Part shown: piece by piece, positions 36,570-44,807 of the stretch | How positions within the stretch are numbered: the stretch's first letter is position 1 | Layout of the letters: each line of letters starts with the position of its first letter | Assembly (NCBI GenBank): GCA_016765495.1 | Contig: JAESPV010000001.1 | Span: forward strand, 22,169 to 86,168 | DNA: 64,000 bases | Origin: Desulfocapsa sp. | GTDB lineage: Bacteria > Desulfobacterota > Desulfobulbia > Desulfobulbales > Desulfocapsaceae | Direction of reading: 5' to 3' | Translations under genes and position numbers: made by a program | The notes under the pieces: generated by a model | The model's database searches: none | What the model was told of the DNA's origin: nothing | Seen by the model: the letters and a program-made list of their open reading frames with translations, nothing else

Positions 36570-37964
36570 TTAAATGGACTCGGGAAAAGCGTTTTTGCTC
36601 TCACCTTGAGTCGCGAAGTGAGCTTGCTGAGCCAGGATGGCTTGTGATTCTTTGAACTCTCTTGCCTCTGCTGTCATATAGAATTCAGCATTAGGTGAAA
36701 CATTTATTGTTTCACTCTCAATTTCCTCAAGATTTACCCTGAAAAACTCTTTTCTCATGTTGACCAAATTGATCCGTTTGCTGTTAAACACCTTGTGGAG
36801 CGCTTTTTCAAGCTGTGGAGCATTTTCGGAATAAATCATAGCATGTGTATCGAAAGTAAAAGGGACACTGGCATCGCCAAGTTCTTTAACCCGGTCGAGA
36901 GGCTCCAGTCGCCTTGTCATCCCAATCTTATAAACATCTTCCCCAAAAGATCCTTGGTTGGAAATGATATAGACATGGCCAGCTTTTGTCAGCTGTGCCA
37001 TTGATTTTGCTCGTTCGCTTTTTTCATGAGCCTCTTTTAGTTCTTTATCCAGCAAGGCAATTCTCTTGTGTAATTCTTCAAGCTTTGAGCCTGTAGCTTT
37101 TTCTGCTTCTGTTTTTGCCTTGTCCAATAGCCCTTGATACTTTCCTTCTTCTTTAATAGCTTTTGCCTGCTCTTTCTCCAACATTAACTCCTCTCTCATC
37201 ATCCTTTTGATTTCAGCCTGTTCCACTTTTTCCTGATGTCTCTTTTCTTTGTATTCGTAAGTTAACCGAAGTTCTTGGACTTTTAATTGAAGATAATAAT
37301 CTGATATAATGACGGCACTTGATGTATTTAATTTGTTGATAGCTTTAAAGGCTTTTTGGATACGGTTCTCCATCCGCTCTATGTTGTTCCATCTTGTTCT
37401 CGATATGGCCGCGTCGCACTCATTATTAAAAGCTCTTGCTGTCAAGCGTACTGCCCTGTTAGCCATTGCTTCTCCCTTCTTTTTACTTCCTCCCACGCTC
37501 CATCGAGTTGTGCAGTGAATGGCACTTTTTTGTTTTAGTAATTGTTTTTGAGCGTCTTTTATCAGGCTAAGCTCCAACTTGTATTTTTCTGATGTGTCAA
37601 AGTCGTAATGTTGTTTGTAAAAACCTAATTCGGCTAATTCGATTTCTTCATCATATATTGCAGTTTCTTTCACAAGTTTATCAAATAGTGATTTTTTCGT
37701 TTTGTAATTGTTTTTAAGACTTTCAAATTTATGTGCAAGAGCTGTTTCTTTGCCAGTAAGGACTTCAAGTTCCTTGTTGATATCAATAATATCTGAGTAT
37801 TGCTCCTCGTACCCATTGTTTATAGTTCGAAGCTTGCTGTTTTGTTTTGCTGACGATTTTAATTCTGCTTCCAGTTGCTCATTAACGGATCTCTGTCTTA
37901 TTGCATAGACAAGTAGGGCAATGGAAAGTAATGCCAGTAATATAAAAGTTGCAGATAAGAGCAT
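36570..37964 (-). CDS. DUF4041-like protein with GIY-YIG/T5orf172 domain
   Basis: The 464-residue protein starts with a membrane helix (about 3-22), continues as long coiled coil (about 25-340), and ends in a T5orf172/MUG113-type GIY-YIG nuclease-like domain (about 350-440) with GHVYIISNQGSFGEDVYKIGMTRR, split as GHVYIISN then VYKIGMTRR. The central part resembles DUF4041. The ATG at 37964 has AGGA upstream. It lies between the phage left end and repressor, on the same strand as the repressor, so it can be expressed in the lysogen. This is the typical place for cargo genes. Superinfection or defence roles are speculation. Confidence 0.75.
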   Translation of the reverse strand: MLLSATFILLALLSIALLVYAIRQRSVNEQLEAELKSSAKQNSKLRTINNGYEEQYSDIIDINKELEVLTGKETALAHKFESLKNNYKTKKSLFDKLVKETAIYDEEIELAELGFYKQHYDFDTSEKYKLELSLIKDAQKQLLKQKSAIHCTTRWSVGGSKKKGEAMANRAVRLTARAFNNECDAAISRTRWNNIERMENRIQKAFKAINKLNTSSAVIISDYYLQLKVQELRLTYEYKEKRHQEKVEQAEIKRMMREELMLEKEQAKAIKEEGKYQGLLDKAKTEAEKATGSKLEELHKRIALLDKELKEAHEKSERAKSMAQLTKAGHVYIISNQGSFGEDVYKIGMTRRLEPLDRVKELGDASVPFTFDTHAMIYSENAPQLEKALHKVFNSKRINLVNMRKEFFRVNLEEIESETINVSPNAEFYMTAEAREFKESQAILAQQAHFATQGESKNAFPESI

Positions 37965-38019
37965 TGATTTGTTCCTGATGGTAAAAGGGTAATAGGTAAT
38001 CAGGTGAATTTGACAAAAA

Positions 38020-38502
38020 TCAAGCTGCCTTTTCGTTTTGTGATTGTTCCCCTGGGCAGTGTTTTCCGTCCTCACATTTTTGCTTTTTCAACTCTGTAAG
38101 TTCCTTCCTTATTGCCTCGTTTTCTTCCTGCTGTTTTTTCTCTTCTTCGATGGAGTGTTCAAGGTAATTGACATTCTGCTTCAGAGTATTTATGGCCTTG
38201 AGGTTACCGCTGGTTATTACACGCCTGACACTTTCTATTAGTTCTATGATCTCCGGATCAGGATCAGGCGCTGAACCACCAATCACCTTGCCAGTTATTA
38301 GAAAATTAAGATCAACGTTTTCGTTAGCGGCCCATTTGACGAGTAGTGGCAGCAACGTTCCCCTTTTTTTGCGGTTTCCGAAGTCACCCTTTGATATTCC
38401 TATAATTTCAGACAGTTCCTTGTCGGTCTTGACCTCAGCAACTCGCTTCGCACGACCTACAATGCCTTTTATGCTAACTGTATCGTTGTTTATATTTGAC
38501 AT
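38020..38502 (-). CDS. CI-type phage repressor without peptidase domain
   Basis: The 160-residue protein has an N-terminal Phage_CI_repr-type HTH (about 10-75, KTDKELSEIIGISKGDFGNRKKRG, read as KELSEIIGIS then GDFGNRKKRG), a linker and a C-terminal coiled coil (about 85-150). It lacks a LexA-type S24 self-cleavage domain, so RecA-driven autocleavage is not expected. An antirepressor or proteolysis route to induction would fit, and antirepressor genes are present near 50 kb. It is divergent from the early genes. Confidence 0.85.
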   Translation of the reverse strand: MSNINNDTVSIKGIVGRAKRVAEVKTDKELSEIIGISKGDFGNRKKRGTLLPLLVKWAANENVDLNFLITGKVIGGSAPDPDPEIIELIESVRRVITSGNLKAINTLKQNVNYLEHSIEEEKKQQEENEAIRKELTELKKQKCEDGKHCPGEQSQNEKAA

Positions 38503-38563
38503 CGCTAACGGTATCGTTTACCCTGTCTATAGATTAAGTTTTACTAGACACACCAAAAACAAA
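38474..38563. promoter_or_regulatory. repressor/early-gene operator region
   Basis: CTAACTGTATCGTTGTTTA (38474-38492) and CTAACGGTATCGTTTA (38505-38520) are direct repeats flanking the repressor start codon at 38500-38502. Further right, TGTCTA and TAGACA form an inverted repeat around a 15-bp spacer (about 38535-38561). Both lie between the divergent repressor and early genes, where CI and Ner-like proteins would bind. Confidence 0.5.
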
Positions 38564-38576
38564 AAAAAGAGGTCAC

Positions 38577-38981
38577 ATGAAAACTAAGCCAAGTGAAAGA
38601 ACCGAAGCGCTTCAAGACGAGGGCTTTGACCTTGCTACTATGATTTGTTATGCGGCATCTGATTATAAATATGGCCGCACCAAAAGTACATTCGCCAAGG
38701 AGTATGGAGGAGTTGAAGCACTGCGCGATGAACTCTTTTGGCTGGTGGAACAATGGAACGAGATTGCTATTCCTTACCGTTGTCGCCAATTTCCGCCAAA
38801 GGTCTCTTGCGTGCTACTTAGCCCCGGAGAATCTATTTTTATCCCAGCAAGCTGTCCTGCCGGGATGGGAGGCCTGACTATTTTTACGCCTAATCGTCAA
38901 AGTCAGCAAGACATTCGTCGACCTTGCCGAGTGCCTTGTAAATTTCAACGATTAGAGTTTCCAGCACGAGCAAAGGATTAG
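38577..38981 (+). CDS. early phage protein of unknown function
   Basis: The predicted product has 134 residues. The first 65 (FDLATMICYAASDYKYGRTK, then FAKEYGG and LRDELFWLVEQW) look like a folded helical protein. The rest is rich in Cys, Pro, Ser and Arg and overlaps a minus-strand gene, so the true protein may be shorter or a frameshift may have altered the tail. GAGG lies five bases before the ATG. It is the first gene rightward of the operator. Confidence 0.5.
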   Translation: MKTKPSERTEALQDEGFDLATMICYAASDYKYGRTKSTFAKEYGGVEALRDELFWLVEQWNEIAIPYRCRQFPPKVSCVLLSPGESIFIPASCPAGMGGLTIFTPNRQSQQDIRRPCRVPCKFQRLEFPARAKD

Positions 38982-39081
38982 AATCCTCGCGTATTGGTGC
39001 GTTTTGAATGCGAATATCTCCGTTTTTGATAAAGGCTGAAGCAAGGGTCACGGCGTGTTCAAGTTTTTTCTCTTCAGGCAT
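38890..39081 (-). CDS. small minus-strand phage protein
   Basis: The 63-residue product (MPEEKKLEHAVTLASAFIKN start) is a plausible small helical protein. AAGGA lies seven bases upstream of its ATG, a better start signal than most shadow frames have. It overlaps the 3' end of the plus-strand gene by 92 bp. Function is unknown. Either this gene or the tail of the plus-strand one may be spurious. Confidence 0.5.
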   Translation of the reverse strand: MPEEKKLEHAVTLASAFIKNGDIRIQNAPIREDSNPLLVLETLIVEIYKALGKVDECLADFDD

Positions 39082-39123
39082 GATTGATCCTTATTAACAG
39101 GTGTTTAAATTTTTTAAAAAAAA

Positions 39124-39471
39124 ATGAATAATTTACAAAAACTAATCAAATTACGCGGCTTGTCTGTCCGTTGCATAGCCAAAGACGTTGGTCACGGTTA
39201 CCACCATGTACAGAAGGTTGTGAAGGGCACCAGGTACAGACATAGGGATGGTTCCTTTGGCACCTATAATAATAGGGCGGTACAGCAAGCTGTGGCTGTC
39301 CGGCTTGGCCTAAGCTATGAGCAGGCCTGGGGTGCCAAATCACACTCACGTCTGCTAGGGCTGATCCGAAAGGAAATCAAGGCTCAAGCCAGGAAGAAAG
39401 AGCGGGATTTACAGCAAGTTTTTCTACACAATGGCAGATTACCGGAAAAACAGGCCGTCTGCAATGTCTAA
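39124..39471 (+). CDS. Ner-like HTH regulator
   Basis: The 115-residue protein begins with a helix-turn-helix (LIKLRGLSVRCIAKDVGHGY, then HVQKVVKG) and continues with NRAVQQAVAVRLGLSYEQAWG, a pattern shared by small phage DNA-binding proteins. Its place between repressor and transposase is that of Mu ner, which represses both leftward and early rightward transcription. A long A-run precedes the ATG and no strong ribosome-binding site is seen. Confidence 0.6.
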   Translation: MNNLQKLIKLRGLSVRCIAKDVGHGYHHVQKVVKGTRYRHRDGSFGTYNNRAVQQAVAVRLGLSYEQAWGAKSHSRLLGLIRKEIKAQARKKERDLQQVFLHNGRLPEKQAVCNV

Positions 39472-39931
39472 GCGTAAAAAGAAAATAGATAAACGGCAGA
39501 TGAGCTTGTTTGACGTGTTGAAGCGTGTTGCTGTCAGTGAGCAGGAGCCAGCAGAAGAGGGAGAGTTGAATATTGCGAATAAACTCCGGCTTGCCCTTAT
39601 TACAGCTATCAGGCAGTGCCCCCTTAAGAGATTTCAGATAGCCGGTGAAATGAGCCATCTTCTTGGCCATGAAGTTTCCAAAACAACCATAGATTCGTGG
39701 ACTGCAGAGTCCAAAGAGCTGAACAGGATACCTGCTGAGTATTTACCTGCTTTCTGCCGCGTGACCGGAGATCGGGAGCCGATCAGGCTGGTTGCAGAAC
39801 ATGGAGATATGTTTGCCATGCCTGGACCTGAGGCATTACGAGCAGAGATACAGAAGTTTACTGAGCAGGAAAGCAAGGCCCGAGCTGAGAAGCGTAAACG
39901 AATGCGCTTTCTTGAGGAGATGGAGGGATAA
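39431..39931 (+). CDS. early phage protein, possible DNA-binding
   Basis: The product has up to 166 residues. A second in-frame ATG at 39464 (MSKRKKKIDKRQMS) is an equally good start. The N-terminus is basic, the middle (about 50-110) has helices including IAGEMSHLLGHEVSKTTIDSW that suggest an HTH, and the end is charged coil. It overlaps the Ner-like gene by 41 bp. Similar proteins occur at this place in transposable phages without known function. Confidence 0.55.
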   Translation: MADYRKNRPSAMSKRKKKIDKRQMSLFDVLKRVAVSEQEPAEEGELNIANKLRLALITAIRQCPLKRFQIAGEMSHLLGHEVSKTTIDSWTAESKELNRIPAEYLPAFCRVTGDREPIRLVAEHGDMFAMPGPEALRAEIQKFTEQESKARAEKRKRMRFLEEMEG

Positions 39932-39943
39932 CAATCCAGAATC

Positions 39944-40252
39944 ATGAGCGAAGAACGTGTACCTGATGCTATCTGGCGGTTTTGGATTGCTGGAATAAAT
40001 GGCAGGAAACTACTTAGAATTGAACTTTTCCTGGCCAGGCAGTGGAAAATAACAGCCAGGATCGGCAAGCGGAACAGGTACCCATGGTGCCCGATGAGAG
40101 GGATGGAATACTGGACTGAATATTACCGGTTAAGGATCAACGGCCGGTGGCGGCAGAAGGAAGGATACAGGTTTCGATTCTTTACCTTGGTGGAGAGTTT
40201 GGAGCTGGTGGAACAATTAAAAATTAAGGAAGAGCAAAGGAGCGAAGAATGA
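39944..40252 (+). CDS. hypothetical early phage protein
   Basis: The 102-residue protein is basic and rich in Trp, Tyr and Arg (MEYWTEYYRLRINGRWRQ). No family was recognised. It overlaps the next gene by four bases (ATGA), which argues for a real coding sequence. Confidence 0.5.
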   Translation: MSEERVPDAIWRFWIAGINGRKLLRIELFLARQWKITARIGKRNRYPWCPMRGMEYWTEYYRLRINGRWRQKEGYRFRFFTLVESLELVEQLKIKEEQRSEE

Positions 40253-40932
40253 GCGGTGCAGTGAATATTAAGCCTTTGAGTGTGCGGGAAGAGAAGAAGC
40301 TGAAAGAGTTGGAGAGTGTTATTGATGCTCATCGACGTGGTTTTTATGAAGTCGGTATGGCTCTTGCTAAAATCCAGGCAGAAAAACTGTACCGCCTGCA
40401 GGCTGATACCTTTGAAATCTATGGAAATGAAGTATGGGGTCTAATCGAACGACAACTTTACCGTCTTGTTAACGCGGCATTGGTTTTTGAAAACCTGACC
40501 AATTGGTCAGGAAATGACTCACCCGAAAACCTGCGCAATTGCGCAGGTTTTAAACAAGAAGATCTCCCCACCAACGAAGCCCAATGCCGCCCCCTAACCT
40601 CCATCACAACCAAAGAACAAACAATAATCTGGAACCAAACCATCCAGACTTCCAGATCAGAAAATACCAAAATAACAGCCGCCCTGGTCGCCCGCTGCGT
40701 GCGAGAATACAAAGGCGAAGAATTCCGCAAAAAGCTCGACGAAGCCAAAGAAAAGCTGACCCCAAAAGCCGTAAAAGAGCACGGCCAAAATATATCACCC
40801 AAGATGGATCAATCGTACCGGGGCATGCTTAAAACAATCGAACATGAAATGCAATCAAACTGGCGCCACACCAGCAAGGATATGGTGCGAGACTGTTTAC
40901 AGAACCTGCTTGCCGCAATCGATGAACTTTAG
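40249..40932 (+). CDS. ParB-like HTH phage protein
   Basis: The 227-residue protein has a coiled start, then a module seen in phage and plasmid ParB-like HTH proteins: DTFEIYGNEVWGLIERQLYR, LVNAALV, then LPTNEAQCRPLTSI followed by a Trp and a helix. The part from residue 94 on is encoded by strikingly A/C-rich DNA unlike the first part. Two 18-bp palindromes encode the junction ENLTNWSG...ENLRNCAG. The junction may be a recombination point. It precedes the transposase gene by 10 bp. Confidence 0.6.
   Translation: MSGAVNIKPLSVREEKKLKELESVIDAHRRGFYEVGMALAKIQAEKLYRLQADTFEIYGNEVWGLIERQLYRLVNAALVFENLTNWSGNDSPENLRNCAGFKQEDLPTNEAQCRPLTSITTKEQTIIWNQTIQTSRSENTKITAALVARCVREYKGEEFRKKLDEAKEKLTPKAVKEHGQNISPKMDQSYRGMLKTIEHEMQSNWRHTSKDMVRDCLQNLLAAIDEL
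40494..40551. repeat. two tandem covarying palindromes inside a gene
   Basis: CCTGACCAATTGGTCAGG (40494-40511) and CCTGCGCAATTGCGCAGG (40530-40547) are both perfect 18-bp palindromes. The second extends to 26 bp with AAAA/TTTT arms (40526-40551). They share 14 of 18 positions, and all four differences are paired, A:T to C:G and C:G to G:C, so symmetry is kept. That favours selection on the DNA or RNA fold rather than on protein. Confidence 0.8.
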
Positions 40933-40942
40933 GATCTAAGCC

Positions 40943-43198
40943 ATGAAGCAAACTGTCACTCTGGCCAGGATCTCAACCGCAACAGGCATACACCGTACGT
41001 CTGTTCAGCGGAAACTGGATAAAAACGAGACTCCTTTTATCTGGCACAACGGGATAAGCGGCAAAGAAAAACGCTATTTTGCCTCCAATCTACCCAGGAA
41101 TCTGCGTTTCGACCTGGCTAAAGATAAAGCCACACCCGCAACTGAGGATCTTAATCTTCAAAATAAAGCCGCCCAGGTCGGCACAGCTGCTGCCCACAAA
41201 ATGCTTGAAGATGCTGCAGAAGAAAAAGAACGCCTGCAAATGGCTAAAGAAGATGGTCTTGCAGTCTTTGATCATCAGCCAGAAATGCGCAAAGCTGAAG
41301 CCTGGGCACGGCACGACTTTCTTTCAGCCTGCAGCAACTTTGTTCTGGCTGCAAGATATAAAATCCGAAAGGGATCAACTCACAGCAAAAAAGGAAGCCT
41401 GGTCTTTATCGAAAATTACAACGGCGGGCACATCAATTTAGGAGACGATATCCATCAGGTGGTGGGCGAAAAGATCAGTTATTCGACCTTAAACAGATGG
41501 CGTAAATCATACGATAAACTTGGTTTAATCGGCCTTGTAAACAACTATCACAACCCGAATAAAGGCAAGAGCAGCCTCAGTAAAGATCACAAAGAATATA
41601 TTGTGGGCCTGGTTACCGATAACCCGATGATCAAAGTTACAAATATAGAAAAGGGGCTCCAGGGGCATTTCGGTTTTAGCATACCCAGTTACGCAGTGAT
41701 AAACCGTTATTACGAGAAATGGATCCGTGACCACAGGATGCAATACGAACACCTGACAAACCCTGATAAGTGGAAGAATCACAGCATGGTTGCCTACGGA
41801 TCTGCAAGCGAGACTATCATCCGCCTCAATCAAATGTGGGAAGCGGATTCCACTCCTGCTGACCTTATGCTTACAGATGGTAGGTATAACCTGATTAACA
41901 CCATTGATATCTTCTCGCGTCGAGTGAAATTCCATGTGTGCAAGACCTCCAAGGCCTCTGCTATTGCAGCCCTCACTCGTCGTTGCATTATTGACTGGGG
42001 TGTCCCGGAAATCATCAAGACAGATAACGGACAGGATTATAAAAGCAAATATTTGCGCCAGGTGATTAAGGGTCTTGGTGTTGAACAGATATTCTGCAAG
42101 CCCTTTAGCGGTGAGGAAAAGCCTCATTCCGAACGAGTTTTTAAGACCTTTCTTCACTCCATTGTAGAGATGATGCCAGAATATATTGGTCATAATGTCA
42201 GTGAACGACAGGCCATTGAAGCCAGGCGCAGTTTTGCCGATCGGATCATGAAGAAAGGAGGAGATCCGGTTGAGGCAAATATCAGTTCTGAGGAATTACA
42301 AAGGATCTGTGATGAATGGACAGAATATATTTACCACCATGATAAACACGGTGGTCTGAACGGGAAAAAGCCCATTGAGATGGTACGGGCATGGAATAAA
42401 CCCATCCGGCATATTTCTAATATGCGGGCACTGGATATGCTTCTTATGCAGGCGCCCACGGATGGCGGCAAGCGGAAAATCGGCAAGAAAGGCGTGAAGG
42501 TTGACGGCAAATATTACCATTCCGTGGAGATGACAGAGCATAAGGGTCAGGTAAAAGTGCTTCTGGATCCCACCGACATGGGCACCATTTACCTTTACCA
42601 GAAAGATACATTAGGTGAAATGCGATTTCTCTGTATCGGCATTAACCCCGATTGGTACGGCATTGATAAGGCCGAATTTGCCAGCATGAGCAAACGGCAT
42701 CAGATGAAATTTATCAAGGCATCCAAACGGGAGCTTACCAAAAAGGCCAAAGAGCTGGGCACGAAAAACGCCTATAAAGAGTACATGGAACGCCGTAAAT
42801 CCCAGGTGGATAACATTGTCGAGCTGCCACAGAAAACCGTCGATTACACTACCACAGGTCTTGAAGAGGCAGAACGTGCCGCTAAAGCTGTAATTGCCGA
42901 GCAAAGTGCCCAGGAAGGCATGGACAACCAGGCAGACGACTTGAATATCGAAATAGATCCTGCCCGGGCAGAGACAGTAAAGCCCAAAAAGGGAAAGGTC
43001 ATGCAGCTGATCCAGAGTGATACCGAGATTTATCAGGGGATCAGAGAACGGGTGCAGAGTACAGATAGAAAACTCAATCGTACAGAATACGATTTTCTCA
43101 CCACTTATTACGCTACCACCAGCGGTAAGAGCTTTATGCTGCTGGAGGGTGATTTCAGAGTTACAGCGGGTCTTAAGGAGGCCCAGGCAGAACAATAA
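40943..43198 (+). CDS. MuA-type DDE transposase
   Basis: This is the phage transposase that cuts element ends and joins them to target DNA. The 751 residues show an N-terminal winged HTH (ISTATGIHRTSVQRKL), a second DNA-binding region (about 150-270), a DDE catalytic domain with D in MWEADSTPADL (about 299), D in KTDNGQDYKS (about 358) and E in EEKPHSERVFKTF (about 394), then the Mu-transposase C-terminal beta-barrel and a charged MuB/ClpX-interaction-like tail. All three acidic residues are present, so the enzyme looks active. Length is slightly above Mu A (663). Confidence 0.93.
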   Translation: MKQTVTLARISTATGIHRTSVQRKLDKNETPFIWHNGISGKEKRYFASNLPRNLRFDLAKDKATPATEDLNLQNKAAQVGTAAAHKMLEDAAEEKERLQMAKEDGLAVFDHQPEMRKAEAWARHDFLSACSNFVLAARYKIRKGSTHSKKGSLVFIENYNGGHINLGDDIHQVVGEKISYSTLNRWRKSYDKLGLIGLVNNYHNPNKGKSSLSKDHKEYIVGLVTDNPMIKVTNIEKGLQGHFGFSIPSYAVINRYYEKWIRDHRMQYEHLTNPDKWKNHSMVAYGSASETIIRLNQMWEADSTPADLMLTDGRYNLINTIDIFSRRVKFHVCKTSKASAIAALTRRCIIDWGVPEIIKTDNGQDYKSKYLRQVIKGLGVEQIFCKPFSGEEKPHSERVFKTFLHSIVEMMPEYIGHNVSERQAIEARRSFADRIMKKGGDPVEANISSEELQRICDEWTEYIYHHDKHGGLNGKKPIEMVRAWNKPIRHISNMRALDMLLMQAPTDGGKRKIGKKGVKVDGKYYHSVEMTEHKGQVKVLLDPTDMGTIYLYQKDTLGEMRFLCIGINPDWYGIDKAEFASMSKRHQMKFIKASKRELTKKAKELGTKNAYKEYMERRKSQVDNIVELPQKTVDYTTTGLEEAERAAKAVIAEQSAQEGMDNQADDLNIEIDPARAETVKPKKGKVMQLIQSDTEIYQGIRERVQSTDRKLNRTEYDFLTTYYATTSGKSFMLLEGDFRVTAGLKEAQAEQ

Positions 43199-43204
43199 AA
43201 AAAA

Positions 43205-43249
43205 GGCTGTTGAATAGTGCGCATTCAACAGCCAGCTGTCTTACGACAG
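43205..43249 (+). terminator. double hairpin between transposase and MuB genes
   Basis: GGCTGTTGAAT (43205-43215) pairs with ATTCAACAGCC (43223-43233), followed at once by CTGTC-TTAC-GACAG (43236-43249). No T-run follows, and MuB has its own GGAGG site 15 bp on, so these may tune the A-to-B expression ratio rather than stop transcription. Confidence 0.45.
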
Positions 43250-43280
43250 ATAAAACAACTTACAGGAGGAAGAGTAAACG

Positions 43281-43967
43281 ATGAAAGATGTTTTTGCAAT
43301 AACGGGGAACGTTCAGCGCTTTTTAGCAGGTGTTGAAACCCTCACCACAGCAGTACGGGGCCGCACAGGGTTGATGCTTGCCTATGGCCCGCCTGGTACC
43401 GGAAAGACTGAGACTGGCCAATGGTACGCACAGCAGCATGATGTCCCCTATATTCGATGCAAGGATATTACTTCACGGCGTTCTCTTCTTGAGAATATCG
43501 TTGGTGAGCTTGGTCTTGCCGCCAAGTTTCGGGCCGAGGATCTGTTCCGGCAGGCAGAAGATGAGCTGGTGGAACGAAACGGCATCATGATCCTTGATGA
43601 AGTCGATTATCTGACCAAATCCGGTGCTATTGAAGTTATCCGGGATCTCAACGATGTGACCAATTTCCCCATACTCCTTATGGGAATGGAAGAAACCCTT
43701 GCCAATGTCAGAGCCTATCAGCATTTGTACGATCGGATCACCGCAATTGTCCGTTTTAATCTCTTTGATAATAAGGAGCTTACCAAACTAGCCGAACAAG
43801 TCTGTGAGGTACGGATCAGTGCTGACGGTATCAGCTTTATCAAAGAGCGAAGCAAAGGCAGGCTGCGACTTTCCATGCAATGGTTCTCGAAAGTTGAAGG
43901 GCTTGCCAGACGGAATGGGATTGATGAAATAAGCGCAGCTCACCTCCAGACCTGCAAGGAGAAGTAA
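43281..43967 (+). CDS. MuB-type AAA+ ATPase (transposition target protein)
   Basis: MuB-like proteins bind DNA, select the target and stimulate the transposase. The 228-residue protein shows Walker A GPPGTGKTETG (about 36-46), Walker B IMILDEVDY (about 98) and a C-terminal helical domain. It lacks the N-terminal HTH of E. coli phage Mu B (312 residues), as is usual for the shorter version in D3112/B3-like phages. CAGGAGG lies before the ATG. Confidence 0.88.
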   Translation: MKDVFAITGNVQRFLAGVETLTTAVRGRTGLMLAYGPPGTGKTETGQWYAQQHDVPYIRCKDITSRRSLLENIVGELGLAAKFRAEDLFRQAEDELVERNGIMILDEVDYLTKSGAIEVIRDLNDVTNFPILLMGMEETLANVRAYQHLYDRITAIVRFNLFDNKELTKLAEQVCEVRISADGISFIKERSKGRLRLSMQWFSKVEGLARRNGIDEISAAHLQTCKEK

Positions 43968-43968
43968 C

Positions 43969-44472
43969 ATGACAGTTCTTGAACCGGTACTGGGATGGCT
44001 TGTGAGCTGTAAGTTAAAAAAAGTAACGGTAATCCAGATAATGGACAATATCGGAATGCCGAAAAAGCCGATCCTTCGGGTAATGGATAAACTGGTCAGG
44101 GAGGGATATGCGGAAGAGGTGGAAGACAATAAAATCCAACTGTGCCGCGGTGAATTTGGAAAGCCGCGTCGGAATCCTACGTGGAAACTTCTTGAAAAAC
44201 CATTGTCTGATCGCCCTACCCGTAGACCCAAGAGGCAAACCAATAGAGATAAGCTCTGGACAGCAATCCGAAGACAACGGATTTTTACCAGAAAAGATCT
44301 CATACGCTCAACAGGGCTTAGCATGGGGAGTGTTGAGTCGTACACAAAGCTGTTGGAACGTGACGGATATTTGAAGGTTAAAGGGAACGATGGGCATCAG
44401 AAAGTGTATACGCTGACAAAAGGTTTGCGCGATTTTAGCAGGCCGTTACTGAAGGAGAAAGTCGATGAGTGA
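43969..44472 (+). CDS. phage protein with two winged-helix-like regions
   Basis: The 167-residue protein shows two helix-turn-helix-like segments: VTVIQIMDNIGMPKKPILRV with LVREGYAEEV (about 18-50) and FTRKDLIRSTGLSMGSVESY with LERDGYLKV (about 106-140). The arrangement suggests a tandem winged-helix DNA-binding protein. It starts two bases after muB and overlaps the next gene by eight. Confidence 0.55.
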   Translation: MTVLEPVLGWLVSCKLKKVTVIQIMDNIGMPKKPILRVMDKLVREGYAEEVEDNKIQLCRGEFGKPRRNPTWKLLEKPLSDRPTRRPKRQTNRDKLWTAIRRQRIFTRKDLIRSTGLSMGSVESYTKLLERDGYLKVKGNDGHQKVYTLTKGLRDFSRPLLKEKVDE

Positions 44473-44788
44473 TGCATGGATGCTGATTTTAGCGAGAAAA
44501 GTCGAGGCCAAGGGGCGCTCTGAAGTGGCACGTGAGTTGAATCTTTCAGCGGCTACCCTGTCTCTGATTTTAAATGATAAATATCCTGCCAGTACAGAAA
44601 ATATCGAAAAAAGAATTATGGCTATGTATGGCCATGGTGGAAAGGTTCAGTGCTCTGTTCTGGGCGAGATAGAACCGGCTTTATGTATCGTTAAATGGGA
44701 ACGTGCTCACAGGGTTAAGAGTGTGGGCAATCCAGCCACTAGCAGGCTTTATATTGCATGTCGTAAATGTGATTTAAGAAGCAATTAA
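44465..44788 (+). CDS. small HTH protein of transposable phages
   Basis: The 107-residue protein has a clear HTH (GRSEVARELNLSAATLSLIL, residues about 18-40) followed by a cysteine-containing C-terminus (C60, C100 and C103 region IACRKC). Such proteins follow muB in several Mu-like prophages. The target is unknown. It overlaps the upstream gene by eight bases. Confidence 0.6.
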   Translation: MSDAWMLILARKVEAKGRSEVARELNLSAATLSLILNDKYPASTENIEKRIMAMYGHGGKVQCSVLGEIEPALCIVKWERAHRVKSVGNPATSRLYIACRKCDLRSN

Positions 44789-44807
44789 CAGGAGATTAAA
44801 AAATAAA

